Assembly: GCA_002772535.1 (NCBI GenBank)
Contig: PFDP01000006.1
Span: 1 to 41,783 of the forward strand
DNA from: Candidatus Peregrinibacteria bacterium CG10_big_fil_rev_8_21_14_0_10_36_19
Lineage (GTDB): Bacteria > Patescibacteriota > Gracilibacteria > UBA1369 > LOWO2-01-FULL-3
Length of the DNA: 41,783 nt
Direction of reading: 5' to 3'
Shown here: positions 8,330 through 15,046 of the stretch, one piece after another
Position numbering within the stretch: position 1 is the first letter of the stretch
Layout of the letters: every line of letters begins with the position of its first letter
The notes under the pieces: model-generated
Databases searched by the model: none
Seen by the model: the letters and a program-made list of their open reading frames with translations, nothing else
What the model was told of the DNA's origin: nothing
Program-made: the position numbers and the translations under genes

Positions 8330-9421
8330 ATGAGTTTAGAAAGCGCTCCACAAATAACTGAAAATTTTTCTAGAAAGGCTAGGTATAGCCGCTCCTTTTT
8401 AGAAAAAAATGGCTTGGATTATGATTTGTTAATGGAAAAAACTAAAAAGTCAGTTGGCTTGGAAATTACTCAAGAGGATTTTGAAAATGATTCCAAATTA
8501 GTTGATTTTGTGAAGCAATTACAAACAGCATTAGGATTTCCAGATGTGGAAAACGCAAGAGGTAGAGATGGGATGCTTGGCCCATATACTTTAAAAAAAT
8601 TAATTGAAACATCTTCTAATGAGGAAAGAGATGAACTTAAAGATGAAATTAAGTCTAATCAGGAGATCGTTAATTCTGGGACGGAACAAAATATGAAAAA
8701 TATTATGGAGCAATATCAAGGTAAATATGAAATTGTTAGATTTTCTGGAAATGGAAATAGAACTGTTGCAATCTATATTCCTCCAAATTTTGATAAGAGT
8801 AAGCCTTCTGAAATAATTTATCATTTTCATGGAACACATAGTCATTTAGTTGGTGAAAAATTGCCGATTCTAGATGGTGGCTCTAAATACTATAATTCAA
8901 GAGCTGGGAAACTGTCTGTTGGAGAAAATAGGTTTACTCAAGCAATTTCAACAATTAACAATCAAGTTGCAAAGGGAGAAAGAAATACAATTATTATATA
9001 TCCACTTAGTGCTGGCAGAAGAGGCCCTGTCGGATCTGTTGGATATAAAAACGGTTATGATGAAAATTGGATGTCAAAAGATACCGGTGAAGATATGCAA
9101 ACGCTTCATGATCAGACTATGGCAGAGCTATCAAAACTGGGATATGGTTCAATAAAACCTTCTGTTACTTTAACTGGGCATAGTGCTGGTGGTAAAGCTT
9201 TAACAAATATCTTATTATCTGGATTTAAAGCAGATAAAGTAAAATATTTAGATGCAAGTTATGGTTACTGGTTAAATAGCGGTTCTAAAGCAGCAGACCA
9301 AAACACAATCATTGAAGCTTACTACAGACCTAATACAGAAACTGATCAAAAAGGTTTGAACAAGATTAAGTACATAAAAAGCTCAGAGGAGCATGGAGAT
9401 TTTATTTCCAAATTCATTTAA
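8330..9421 (+). CDS. Peptidoglycan-binding domain plus alpha/beta hydrolase (esterase-like)
   Basis: 363 residues. Residues ~55-100 match a PG_binding_1-type repeat (VDFVKQLQTALGF ... RDGMLGPYTLKKLIE). The C-terminal domain reads like an alpha/beta hydrolase: IYIPPNF, YHFHGTHSH (oxyanion region), nucleophile motif GHSAGG with S285, and a late acidic/His pair in EEHGDF. I see no signal peptide, odd for a cell-wall-binding protein; it may be exported another way or act on fragments inside. Substrate unknown; an esterase or deacetylase acting on wall or polysaccharide material is a guess. It has its own promoter. Confidence 0.6.
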   Translation: MSLESAPQITENFSRKARYSRSFLEKNGLDYDLLMEKTKKSVGLEITQEDFENDSKLVDFVKQLQTALGFPDVENARGRDGMLGPYTLKKLIETSSNEERDELKDEIKSNQEIVNSGTEQNMKNIMEQYQGKYEIVRFSGNGNRTVAIYIPPNFDKSKPSEIIYHFHGTHSHLVGEKLPILDGGSKYYNSRAGKLSVGENRFTQAISTINNQVAKGERNTIIIYPLSAGRRGPVGSVGYKNGYDENWMSKDTGEDMQTLHDQTMAELSKLGYGSIKPSVTLTGHSAGGKALTNILLSGFKADKVKYLDASYGYWLNSGSKAADQNTIIEAYYRPNTETDQKGLNKIKYIKSSEEHGDFISKFI

Positions 9422-9429
9422 AACCAGGG

Positions 9430-9473
9430 TTGATTTTTGTTTTGTGAAGAATATAATTTTTCACACAAAAATC
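9430..9473 (+). promoter_or_regulatory. htrA promoter with overlapping inverted repeat
   Basis: TTGATT (9430-9435), 16 bases, TATAAT (9452-9457). An imperfect inverted repeat flanks the -10: a left arm at 9432-9448 starting GATTTTTG and a right arm at 9459-9473 ending CAAAAATC, with a two-base bulge. It could be an operator for a stress regulator or a terminator of the esterase gene. It does not resemble CIRCE. Confidence 0.5.
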
Positions 9474-9489
9474 TTTAACCCAAGTAAAC

Positions 9490-10668
9490 ATGTTTAAAAA
9501 CATTGTTGTAGGAGGACTATCTGGTGCGGTAGTTGCAGGTATTGTTTTAGGTATTTTTGTAAGTTTTTATAACCCCTCGAGTGAGCTGCCTGAAGCAAAT
9601 AATGTAGCCGAATATTCCGATGATCACATTACACAAGAAGATTTGGTAATTGATGCAGTTAAGAAAAATAAGGATGCTGTAGTTTCAATTATTATTACTA
9701 AAGATGTTCCTGTATTGGAGCAATATTTTGATGAACAACCTTTAAATGATTTTTTTGGTTTTAATTTTCGAGTGCCAAAGTACAGACAAAATGGCACAGA
9801 AGAAAAACAAGTTGGTGGAGGTAGTGGGTTTATTGTAACCGAGGATGGTTATGTGGTTACCAATAAACACGTTGTTTCTGATGAAGAAGCATCATACACA
9901 GTTATTTTAAACAACGGAGAAAAATATGAAGCAAAAGTTTTGGCACGAGATCCTCTAAATGATGTAGCTATTTTGAAAATTGAGGCAAAGAATTTAGCTA
10001 CTCTAAAATTTGCAGATTCGGATTCAATAGTGGTTGGACAAACTACAATTGCAATTGGTAACCCTCTATTAGAATTTAGCAATTCTGTTTCTGTTGGTGT
10101 GGTATCCGGGCTTTCCAGATCTATAGTTGCAGGAACTGGGCAAGGCAAATCTGAACAACTTGATGGCGTAATTCAAACTGATGCAGCTATTAATCCAGGT
10201 AATTCTGGAGGCCCACTTCTAAATTTAAAAGGTGAAGTTATTGGTGTGAATGTGGCGGTAGCAAGTGCAGAAAATATTGGATTTTCCCTCCCATCAAATA
10301 TGGTAAAAAAAGTATTTGAATCTGTAAAAGAGCATGGAAAAATTGTGAGACCATTTTTGGGTATTAGATATGCTCCTATAACCAAAGAGCTCAAAGAAGC
10401 AAATAAACTGAGTGTAGATTATGGAGTAATAGTTTCACGCGGAGAAAAATCTACAGATTTAGCTGTTCTACCAGGATCTCCTGCAGATAAAGCAGGCCTA
10501 CTAGAAAATGATATTATTTTGGAAATTGATGATAAAAAAGTTGATGATAAAACATCACTTGCAAGAATAGTGGCAGAAAAAAATGTTGGCGATAAAATTA
10601 AATTAAAAGTTCTTAGCAAAGGCAAAGAGAAAACTTTGGAAATTAAATTAGAAGCAATTCCAGAGTAG
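9490..10668 (+). CDS. HtrA/DegP-like S1C serine protease with PDZ domain
   Basis: 392 residues. An N-terminal membrane anchor (residues ~5-27), then a trypsin-like domain with the catalytic triad in the usual motifs: VTNKHVV (H127), DPLNDVAIL (D158) and NPGNSGGPLL (S239). A single PDZ domain fills the C-terminus (SPADKAGLLENDIILEIDDKKV). This is the DegS/HtrA layout: a membrane-tethered envelope protease that degrades or senses misfolded exported proteins. The ~40-residue stretch between anchor and protease is acidic. Its TAG abuts the stop of the convergent YibE/F gene with no gap. Confidence 0.93.
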   Translation: MFKNIVVGGLSGAVVAGIVLGIFVSFYNPSSELPEANNVAEYSDDHITQEDLVIDAVKKNKDAVVSIIITKDVPVLEQYFDEQPLNDFFGFNFRVPKYRQNGTEEKQVGGGSGFIVTEDGYVVTNKHVVSDEEASYTVILNNGEKYEAKVLARDPLNDVAILKIEAKNLATLKFADSDSIVVGQTTIAIGNPLLEFSNSVSVGVVSGLSRSIVAGTGQGKSEQLDGVIQTDAAINPGNSGGPLLNLKGEVIGVNVAVASAENIGFSLPSNMVKKVFESVKEHGKIVRPFLGIRYAPITKELKEANKLSVDYGVIVSRGEKSTDLAVLPGSPADKAGLLENDIILEIDDKKVDDKTSLARIVAEKNVGDKIKLKVLSKGKEKTLEIKLEAIPE

Positions 10669-11802
10669 TTACTTTTTTTTGTGATAAACCGCAATAGCGA
10701 GCATTGTGGTTACTGGAACTGCTAAAATTAGTCCAACAGATCCAACCAGTGTGCGGATAACTTCTTCCGCCACTGGTTCTATATTTAGTATCTGATTTAA
10801 CGGCTGAGCATAGTCCACAAAGAGTAATAAAAGTGGTAATGCTGAACCGGCATAAATTAAAATAAGCGTATTCACCATTGAAGAAATGTGATCACGCCCA
10901 ACAGACATAGCCCTAGAATATAATTCTGATTTACTAATATTAGGATTAGCTCCCTTTAATTGTTTCACAATAGAGGCCTGAGAAATTGTAATATCATCTA
11001 GCACTCCCAAAAGTCCTAATAACATTCCAGAAAGTAACAGGCCTTTGAAATTTATTTTTTCGGCAGTTTCTACTTGTAGATACGATGCTTCTTCGGAAGA
11101 TAACCCTGTGAGATTCCCAAGTTTTGCGAAAAAAGTTGCAAGTAAACCTGCAAATATTAAAGTGGCAATCGTTGAAATGGCAGCAATAGTTGTTTTTTTA
11201 CTCATGCCATGTGAGGAATAAAAAGTTGCCGGAATAATTAACACCGCACTTAAAATTGCCGCTGTAATGGGATTTGTACCGTTAAGAATCAGTGGCAAAG
11301 TAATATTAAAAAGAATAATAAATGAAAGCAAAAGACCCACAACTGACCCAATTCCTTGCCAACCAGTAATAATAATTACTGTTAAAATAAATAGAAAAGC
11401 TAAGCCCATTAAAACTCCTGTACGCTTGTAGTCAGAAATATAATAACCTGCACTGTTTTCTGGGTTTAAGTCTTGCTGTAAAACAACTTCATCCCCCACC
11501 TTAAATTCACGACGATTAAGGTATAAACTTTGATCTTCTACTACTGTTATTTGTTTTCCTTTCTCTTCACCTGAATCGATTTTAAGTGTTAGCTCCATTC
11601 TTTCATCACCATAATCTGTAACTTCTTGTACTTCGGCTGATACTGCTTTTTGATTTTGGTCGTTAATTTGTGGCTGATTTTTGATTGCAAAAAAGCTGTA
11701 ACCTAAGCATAGAGCTAAGATGATTGAGAGTGAGATTTTGTATTTTTTTCCAGTTTGGTGGGTGTGAGAATGATCGTGTGTGTGGTCGTGATGATGTGAC
11801 AT
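10669..11802 (-). CDS. YibE/F-family membrane protein with histidine-rich N-terminus
   Basis: 377 residues from ATG 11802. The N-terminus is MSHHHDHTHDHSHTHQ, then one membrane helix, an extracytoplasmic beta-rich region (VQEVTDYGDERMELTLKI ... KVGDEVVLQQ), then about seven membrane helices with the conserved LLGLLGVLDDITISQAS and the stretch SRAMSVGRDHISSMVNTLIL typical of YibE/F. The function of the family is not established; efflux or permease roles have been suggested. The His-rich tail would bind Zn, Ni or Cu and may tie it to the nearby Fur/ZIP locus (inference). An in-frame GTG at 11829 lies six bases from a TATATC and may be the true, leaderless start. Confidence 0.8.
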   Translation of the reverse strand: MSHHHDHTHDHSHTHQTGKKYKISLSIILALCLGYSFFAIKNQPQINDQNQKAVSAEVQEVTDYGDERMELTLKIDSGEEKGKQITVVEDQSLYLNRREFKVGDEVVLQQDLNPENSAGYYISDYKRTGVLMGLAFLFILTVIIITGWQGIGSVVGLLLSFIILFNITLPLILNGTNPITAAILSAVLIIPATFYSSHGMSKKTTIAAISTIATLIFAGLLATFFAKLGNLTGLSSEEASYLQVETAEKINFKGLLLSGMLLGLLGVLDDITISQASIVKQLKGANPNISKSELYSRAMSVGRDHISSMVNTLILIYAGSALPLLLLFVDYAQPLNQILNIEPVAEEVIRTLVGSVGLILAVPVTTMLAIAVYHKKK

Positions 11803-11834
11803 AAAATTAAGATTGATTAAATAATGCACTTTGA

Positions 11835-11843
11835 TGATATACT
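11835..11843 (+). promoter_or_regulatory. Overlapping divergent -10 elements (lipoprotein / YibE-F genes)
   Basis: On the plus strand TGATATACT (11835-11843) is followed by six bases and the ATG at 11850. On the minus strand TATATC (plus 11836-11841) is followed by six bases and the GTG ending at 11829. The two -10s share four bases, so the two directions cannot be occupied at once. Confidence 0.5.
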
Positions 11844-11849
11844 TAAATC

Positions 11850-12290
11850 ATGAAATATTTAAGATTTTTATTGGTTTCGTTGGTTTTGTTTGTTTTTCAA
11901 GCCTGTGGTGAGAAGCCTGTGGATGTGAGCGTAGAGTTGCCACCTACACCAACCTTTGAAACAAATGAAGATATAAAACTTACTACCCCACAGCCTGGTG
12001 ATGTTTTATCTGGCTCAATTTCTGTAAAAGGAGAGGCAAAAGGTTTTTGGTTTTTCGAAGCCCAACTTGATGTGGAAATAGTAGATGAAAAAGGAAACTT
12101 AATTGCAAAAACTTTCGCTTCTAGTATGGAAGATTGGATGACAACCGATTTCGTACCTTTCGAAGCCTACTTCGGAGTGTTAGACTTTGGAGAAAGTAAG
12201 GAAGGTAAGCTAATTCTAAAAAAAGCCAACGCGTCTGGACTCCCTGAGAATGATGCTAGTTTTGAAATTCCTGTTAAGTTTGGGAATTAG
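11850..12290 (+). CDS. Lipoprotein with Gmad2-like immunoglobulin-type domain
   Basis: 146 residues with a lipoprotein signal: MKYLRFLLVSLVLFVFQAC, the Cys after FQA being the lipidation site. The mature part begins with a Pro-rich linker, then a beta domain with PQPGDVLSGSISVKGEAKGFWFFEAQLDVEI ending in GESKEGKLILKKANASG; spacing and the aromatic GFWFFEA resemble the Gmad2 immunoglobulin-like spore-germination-associated domain, often found on surface lipoproteins. A binding role on the cell surface is likely; no catalytic residues are apparent. Leaderless-type promoter. Its end overlaps the convergent gene at 12274 by 17 bases. Confidence 0.7.
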   Translation: MKYLRFLLVSLVLFVFQACGEKPVDVSVELPPTPTFETNEDIKLTTPQPGDVLSGSISVKGEAKGFWFFEAQLDVEIVDEKGNLIAKTFASSMEDWMTTDFVPFEAYFGVLDFGESKEGKLILKKANASGLPENDASFEIPVKFGN

Positions 12291-12495
12291 ATAGTAAATC
12301 ATCCCTTGTTGCTGAAGATAATTTGTCTATAGCATTAACTAAGTGTTCTTTTACTTCAGCATGCAAATTAGGATTTTTTTGCAATGCACGAAGTACTATT
12401 GCACTTTCTATTTTTAGCAATTGAAATTGCTTATCCCTGTCTGCTGTATTGGCTGCTAAATGTGCTAAATCTAAATTGCTTTGTCCTTTTTCCAT
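12274..12495 (-). CDS. Small hypothetical helical protein
   Basis: 73 residues, predicted mostly helical (LKIESAIVLRALQKNP ... VKEHLVNAIDKL), no membrane segment or motif. Its ATG overlaps the stop of the upstream gene by one base (TAATG), a classic coupling arrangement, so the two are translated together. No family recognised. Confidence 0.6.
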   Translation of the reverse strand: MEKGQSNLDLAHLAANTADRDKQFQLLKIESAIVLRALQKNPNLHAEVKEHLVNAIDKLSSATRDDLLSNSQT

Positions 12496-13124
12496 TATAA
12501 TATTTCAAATGATATATCTAGTTTATCGCAGGCTTGTTTAATTCTTTCTATGGGGAATCCATTGTATATCATGCCTTTGATATTATTCTTTATCCAAGCT
12601 TTGCTTGAGCTACTGGATAATGCTAGAAAATTTTCATATTCGTCAACCCATTTAGTGTGACTACCCGCCCCTTCGTCCTTAATTTGTACTAATCCACAAA
12701 CTACGTAGAAGTCTTCCAAATCTTTTCTAGTGAAAAGTAAATTTGGCATTCTAAAACGCATTAATTTTTCTTCAGATTCATAAACATCAAATTCTTCAAT
12801 TTGAAAATATTGGAATAATGGTTTGAGTGTATTAAATGTAACAGGATGTGTTTTTCTAAGTACATCATGTAGATCTTTGAGAATGTTAATTACTAAATCA
12901 GGGTCATCAAAATGTTTAAAGTAAGAGATAATTTCATTTATGTCATCATCTAGACCTTTTGGGAAACAATGACTAATCTGATCAGGATTTTCCCTATAAA
13001 AAGGCGTCTCAATTTCGTTAATCATATCTATGTAAAGAGATAAATATTCCTTACAATCAGGTGATACTGCTTCAATTGCCTCGTAGACACTATCTAAACT
13101 TTTTGTTTTTGTTTCTAAACTCAT
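12495..13124 (-). CDS. Hypothetical protein, weakly HicA-like C-terminus
   Basis: 209 residues from ATG 13124, chosen because an extended -10 lies exactly six bases upstream. The first two thirds are helical and acidic with no motif known to me. The C-terminal region has a GSHTKW element followed by a basic helix (KAWIKNNIKGMIYNG), which loosely recalls the GSH motif of HicA-type mRNA interferases, but there is no HicB partner and the match is weak. The downstream 73-residue gene overlaps its stop. A toxin-antitoxin pair is possible but not supported beyond gene arrangement. Confidence 0.6.
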   Translation of the reverse strand: MSLETKTKSLDSVYEAIEAVSPDCKEYLSLYIDMINEIETPFYRENPDQISHCFPKGLDDDINEIISYFKHFDDPDLVINILKDLHDVLRKTHPVTFNTLKPLFQYFQIEEFDVYESEEKLMRFRMPNLLFTRKDLEDFYVVCGLVQIKDEGAGSHTKWVDEYENFLALSSSSSKAWIKNNIKGMIYNGFPIERIKQACDKLDISFEIL

Positions 13125-13130
13125 TGTAAT

Positions 13131-13139
13131 ATTATACCA
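13131..13139 (-). promoter_or_regulatory. Extended -10 of a leaderless promoter (12495-13124 gene)
   Basis: Minus strand TGGTATAAT, six bases (ATTACA), then the ATG ending at 13124. It sits back to back with the Fur promoter, 40 bases away. Confidence 0.6.
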
Positions 13140-13178
13140 CAAATTTTACCACTAGTCATTATTTTTAAGAGCATTTTC

Positions 13179-13207
13179 TTGACCAAACACTCTTATTGCA
13201 ATAGTAT
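13179..13207 (+). promoter_or_regulatory. Promoter of the fur-ZIP operon
   Basis: TTGACC (13179-13184), 17 bases, TAGTAT (13202-13207), then seven bases to the ATG at 13215. A near-leaderless transcript is expected. The -10 lies in the centre of the palindromic operator. Confidence 0.6.
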
Positions 13208-13215
13208 TGCAATAA
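13193..13215 (+). promoter_or_regulatory. Perfect 23-bp palindrome: predicted Fur/Zur-type operator
   Basis: Two perfect 11-base arms, TTATTGCAATA and TATTGCAATAA, around a single central G. The 11-1-11 geometry is that of Fur-superfamily boxes. It covers the -10 and reaches the A of the start codon, so a bound repressor would block transcription: autoregulation of the regulator and its transporter. Confidence 0.75.
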
Positions 13216-13643
13216 TGAAATATGTGGAATATGCAAAACTGGTTTTGAAAAACAACTCTTACCGTCTCACTGGGGCGCGTTGTGGTGTTTTAAAAGTTAT
13301 TAGTGAGGCAATGTCCCCTCTTAACGCTTATGGGATAGCAGAAGCTGTTCGGGCGAGCGGTGATGAGGTTGATACGGTAACTGTTTATAGAATTTTGGAG
13401 GTTTTAGAAGAGTTAAAATTAGTTCATCAAGTGCGTGGTGGATATATGGCTTGTAAAGATTTTGAATGCTCTAATGCGAAACATTGTCATCACCAATTTA
13501 TTTGTGAAAAATGTAGCAATGTTAGAGAAATTCATATAAATGATGCTGATTTTTTGAATCTATTAAACATAAACTTTCCTGATCTGAATTTTCGATCTCA
13601 TTATTTTGAATTTTCTGGTCTTTGTGGAGGGTGTAAAAATTAA
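13215..13643 (+). CDS. Fur-family metalloregulator (probably Zur)
   Basis: 142 residues from ATG 13215, the start set by promoter position. An N-terminal winged helix with the family's recognition region (DTVTVYRILEVLEELKLVHQV) and a C-terminal metal domain with HCHHQFICEKC and a last pair GLCGGC, i.e. two CxxC motifs forming the structural zinc site. Fur proteins repress metal uptake genes when loaded with metal. The next gene, 10 bases on, is a ZIP transporter, so zinc (Zur) is the most likely signal, though iron or manganese cannot be excluded. The palindrome on its own promoter supports autoregulation. Confidence 0.9.
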   Translation: MKYVEYAKLVLKNNSYRLTGARCGVLKVISEAMSPLNAYGIAEAVRASGDEVDTVTVYRILEVLEELKLVHQVRGGYMACKDFECSNAKHCHHQFICEKCSNVREIHINDADFLNLLNINFPDLNFRSHYFEFSGLCGGCKN

Positions 13644-13653
13644 CTAAAATATT

Positions 13654-14406
13654 ATGTCTGAAGTTTGGATTTATTCGCTTGGTAGTGTGTTGCTTGTGAG
13701 TTTGGTGTCTCTTATTGGTATTTTTACAATTTCTTTAAGCTCTAAAACATTAAACAGGGTTCTTATTTATGTGATTAGCCTTTCTGCTGGCGCACTGATT
13801 GGAGATGCTTTTATTCATTTGTTACCGGAAATAGTGGAAGAAAATGGTTTTAACTTAAATATCTCTATATATGTAATTCTTGGAATTATTGGATCTTTTG
13901 CAATTGAGAAAATTATACATTGGAGACATTGTCATCACCCTACTACAAAGGATCATCCACATCCTTTTGCATTAATGAACTTGTTTGGTGATGCGGTTCA
14001 CAATTTTATTGATGGTCTAATTATTGGAGCTGCGTATTTGGTAAGCATTCCTGTAGGAATCGCTACAACTTTTGCAGTAATTCTGCATGAAATACCTCAG
14101 GAAATTGGAGATTTTGGAGTTTTACTACATGGTGGTTTTTCTAAAAAGAAGGCTTTGCTTTTAAATTTTGGGATTGGTCTTGTGGCTGTTTTTGGTGCTG
14201 TTTTAGCTTTGATACTTGGGGAGGCGGCTGAAAATTTTCATGTATTTTTAGTTCCATTTGCGGCAGGAAGTTTTATCTATATTGCAGCAGCAGATTTAAT
14301 TCCGGAATTGCATAAAGAAACCAAAGTTTCAAAATCGTTATTACAATTGTTTTGGTTTTGTATGGGAGTAGGAATTTTGGCACTACTTCTTCTTGTTGAA
14401 GCCTAA
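13654..14406 (+). CDS. ZIP-family metal (zinc) transporter
   Basis: 250 residues with about eight membrane helices. The signature sites of helices 4 and 5 are intact: DAVHNFIDGLIIG and HEIPQEIGDFGVLLHGG, which bind the metal in the transport path. The loop between helices 3 and 4 is His-rich (HWRHCHHPTTKDHPHP). ZIP proteins bring Zn2+ and related ions into the cytoplasm. It is the second gene of the fur/zur operon, 10 bases after the regulator, with the start in an A-rich context (AAAATATTATG) and no Shine-Dalgarno. Confidence 0.9.
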   Translation: MSEVWIYSLGSVLLVSLVSLIGIFTISLSSKTLNRVLIYVISLSAGALIGDAFIHLLPEIVEENGFNLNISIYVILGIIGSFAIEKIIHWRHCHHPTTKDHPHPFALMNLFGDAVHNFIDGLIIGAAYLVSIPVGIATTFAVILHEIPQEIGDFGVLLHGGFSKKKALLLNFGIGLVAVFGAVLALILGEAAENFHVFLVPFAAGSFIYIAAADLIPELHKETKVSKSLLQLFWFCMGVGILALLLLVEA

Positions 14407-14409
14407 AAT

Positions 14410-14436
14410 AAAAAAAACTCTCTGGCCAAGAGAGCG
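14410..14436 (-). terminator. Intrinsic terminator of the candidate small RNA
   Basis: Minus strand: CTCTC and GAGAG stem with GGCC in the loop region, followed by eight T (plus-strand A run 14410-14417). On the plus strand no T run follows, so it serves the minus strand. Confidence 0.7.
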
Positions 14437-14516
14437 ATTACTTTGTGGTTCGTATGAACTTACTTTGGATTATCTACGGAGTAAACTCGTAATCTGTAAT
14501 GTTCATATCTACGACC
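14410..14516 (-). ncRNA. Candidate small structured RNA, about 107 nt
   Basis: On the minus strand a promoter (14523-14552) and an intrinsic terminator with eight T (14410-14436) frame about 107 bases with no open frame. The interior folds: TATGAAC and TTAC on one side pair with GTAA and GTTCATA on the other (11 base pairs with one bulge), enclosing a bulged hairpin with a TTTA loop in the ATTACGAG region. Family unknown. It lies between the convergent ZIP gene and the divergent release-factor homologue. Confidence 0.55.
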
Positions 14517-14522
14517 GTGTTA

Positions 14523-14552
14523 ATTATATATCGAGGTTATTAAATTTGTAAA
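14523..14552 (-). promoter_or_regulatory. Predicted promoter of the candidate small RNA
   Basis: Minus strand TTTACA (plus 14547-14552), 18 bases, TATAAT (plus 14523-14528). No ATG follows at leaderless distance, which fits an RNA gene. Confidence 0.55.
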
Positions 14553-14589
14553 GTTTTTTATTTTGGATTACCTGCGGTAAAATATATTT

Positions 14590-14988
14590 ATGAACTTCCC
14601 AATAGATTTGTCACCAATTTTAATTAAAAAAGCTCAAGAACTTGGAGTTGAGGCATTTGATATTGAGGAAAAATTTATAACTGGAGGTGGTAGTGGAGGA
14701 CAAAAAATTAATAAAACTGCCAGTTGTGTTCAGCTAAAACATTTGCCGAGTGGTACTTTAGTAAAGTGTCAAAAGCATAGAGAGCAAAGCAAAAATAGGC
14801 TTTCGGCTTATAAAATGCTGATCCTTAAAATTGAGGAAAAAATAAAAGGAAAAGAATCGGAAAAAGCTAAGAAAATTTTTAAGCTAAAAAAGCAAAAAGC
14901 GAAACGCAGCAAAAGAGCCAAAGAAAAAATCCTCGCGGATAAAGCCCACAGAAGCGAAATTAAGGAGACTAGGAAGGATTTGGTTTAA
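14590..14988 (+). CDS. GGQ-domain ribosome-rescue factor (ArfB/YaeJ-like)
   Basis: 132 residues. The catalytic peptidyl-tRNA hydrolysis motif TGGGSGGQKINKTAS has its GGQ at residues 36-38; the family's CVQLKHLPSG and KCQKHREQSKNR follow. There is no codon-recognition domain, and the last ~50 residues are a very basic helix (KLKKQKAKRSKRAKEK...), the tail that ArfB and its mitochondrial relatives insert in the empty mRNA channel of stalled ribosomes. So it probably frees ribosomes stuck at the end of broken mRNAs, rather than acting as RF1 or RF2. A TAAAAT lies six bases before the ATG (leaderless type). Confidence 0.87.
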   Translation: MNFPIDLSPILIKKAQELGVEAFDIEEKFITGGGSGGQKINKTASCVQLKHLPSGTLVKCQKHREQSKNRLSAYKMLILKIEEKIKGKESEKAKKIFKLKKQKAKRSKRAKEKILADKAHRSEIKETRKDLV

Positions 14989-15046
14989 TCAGGGGTTGAT
15001 AAATTAGCACTTTAATGATCTAATATGCTCTTCTTAATAAACTTAC

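Noticed and set aside
12274-13124. HicAB toxin-antitoxin pair
   Set aside because: Only a weak GSH motif in a protein much longer than HicA, and the partner does not look like HicB; left as hypothetical.
13179-13214. Longer start of the Fur-family gene at 13179
   Set aside because: That frame would begin in the -35 box and translate the operator; ATG 13215 fits the promoter and family length.
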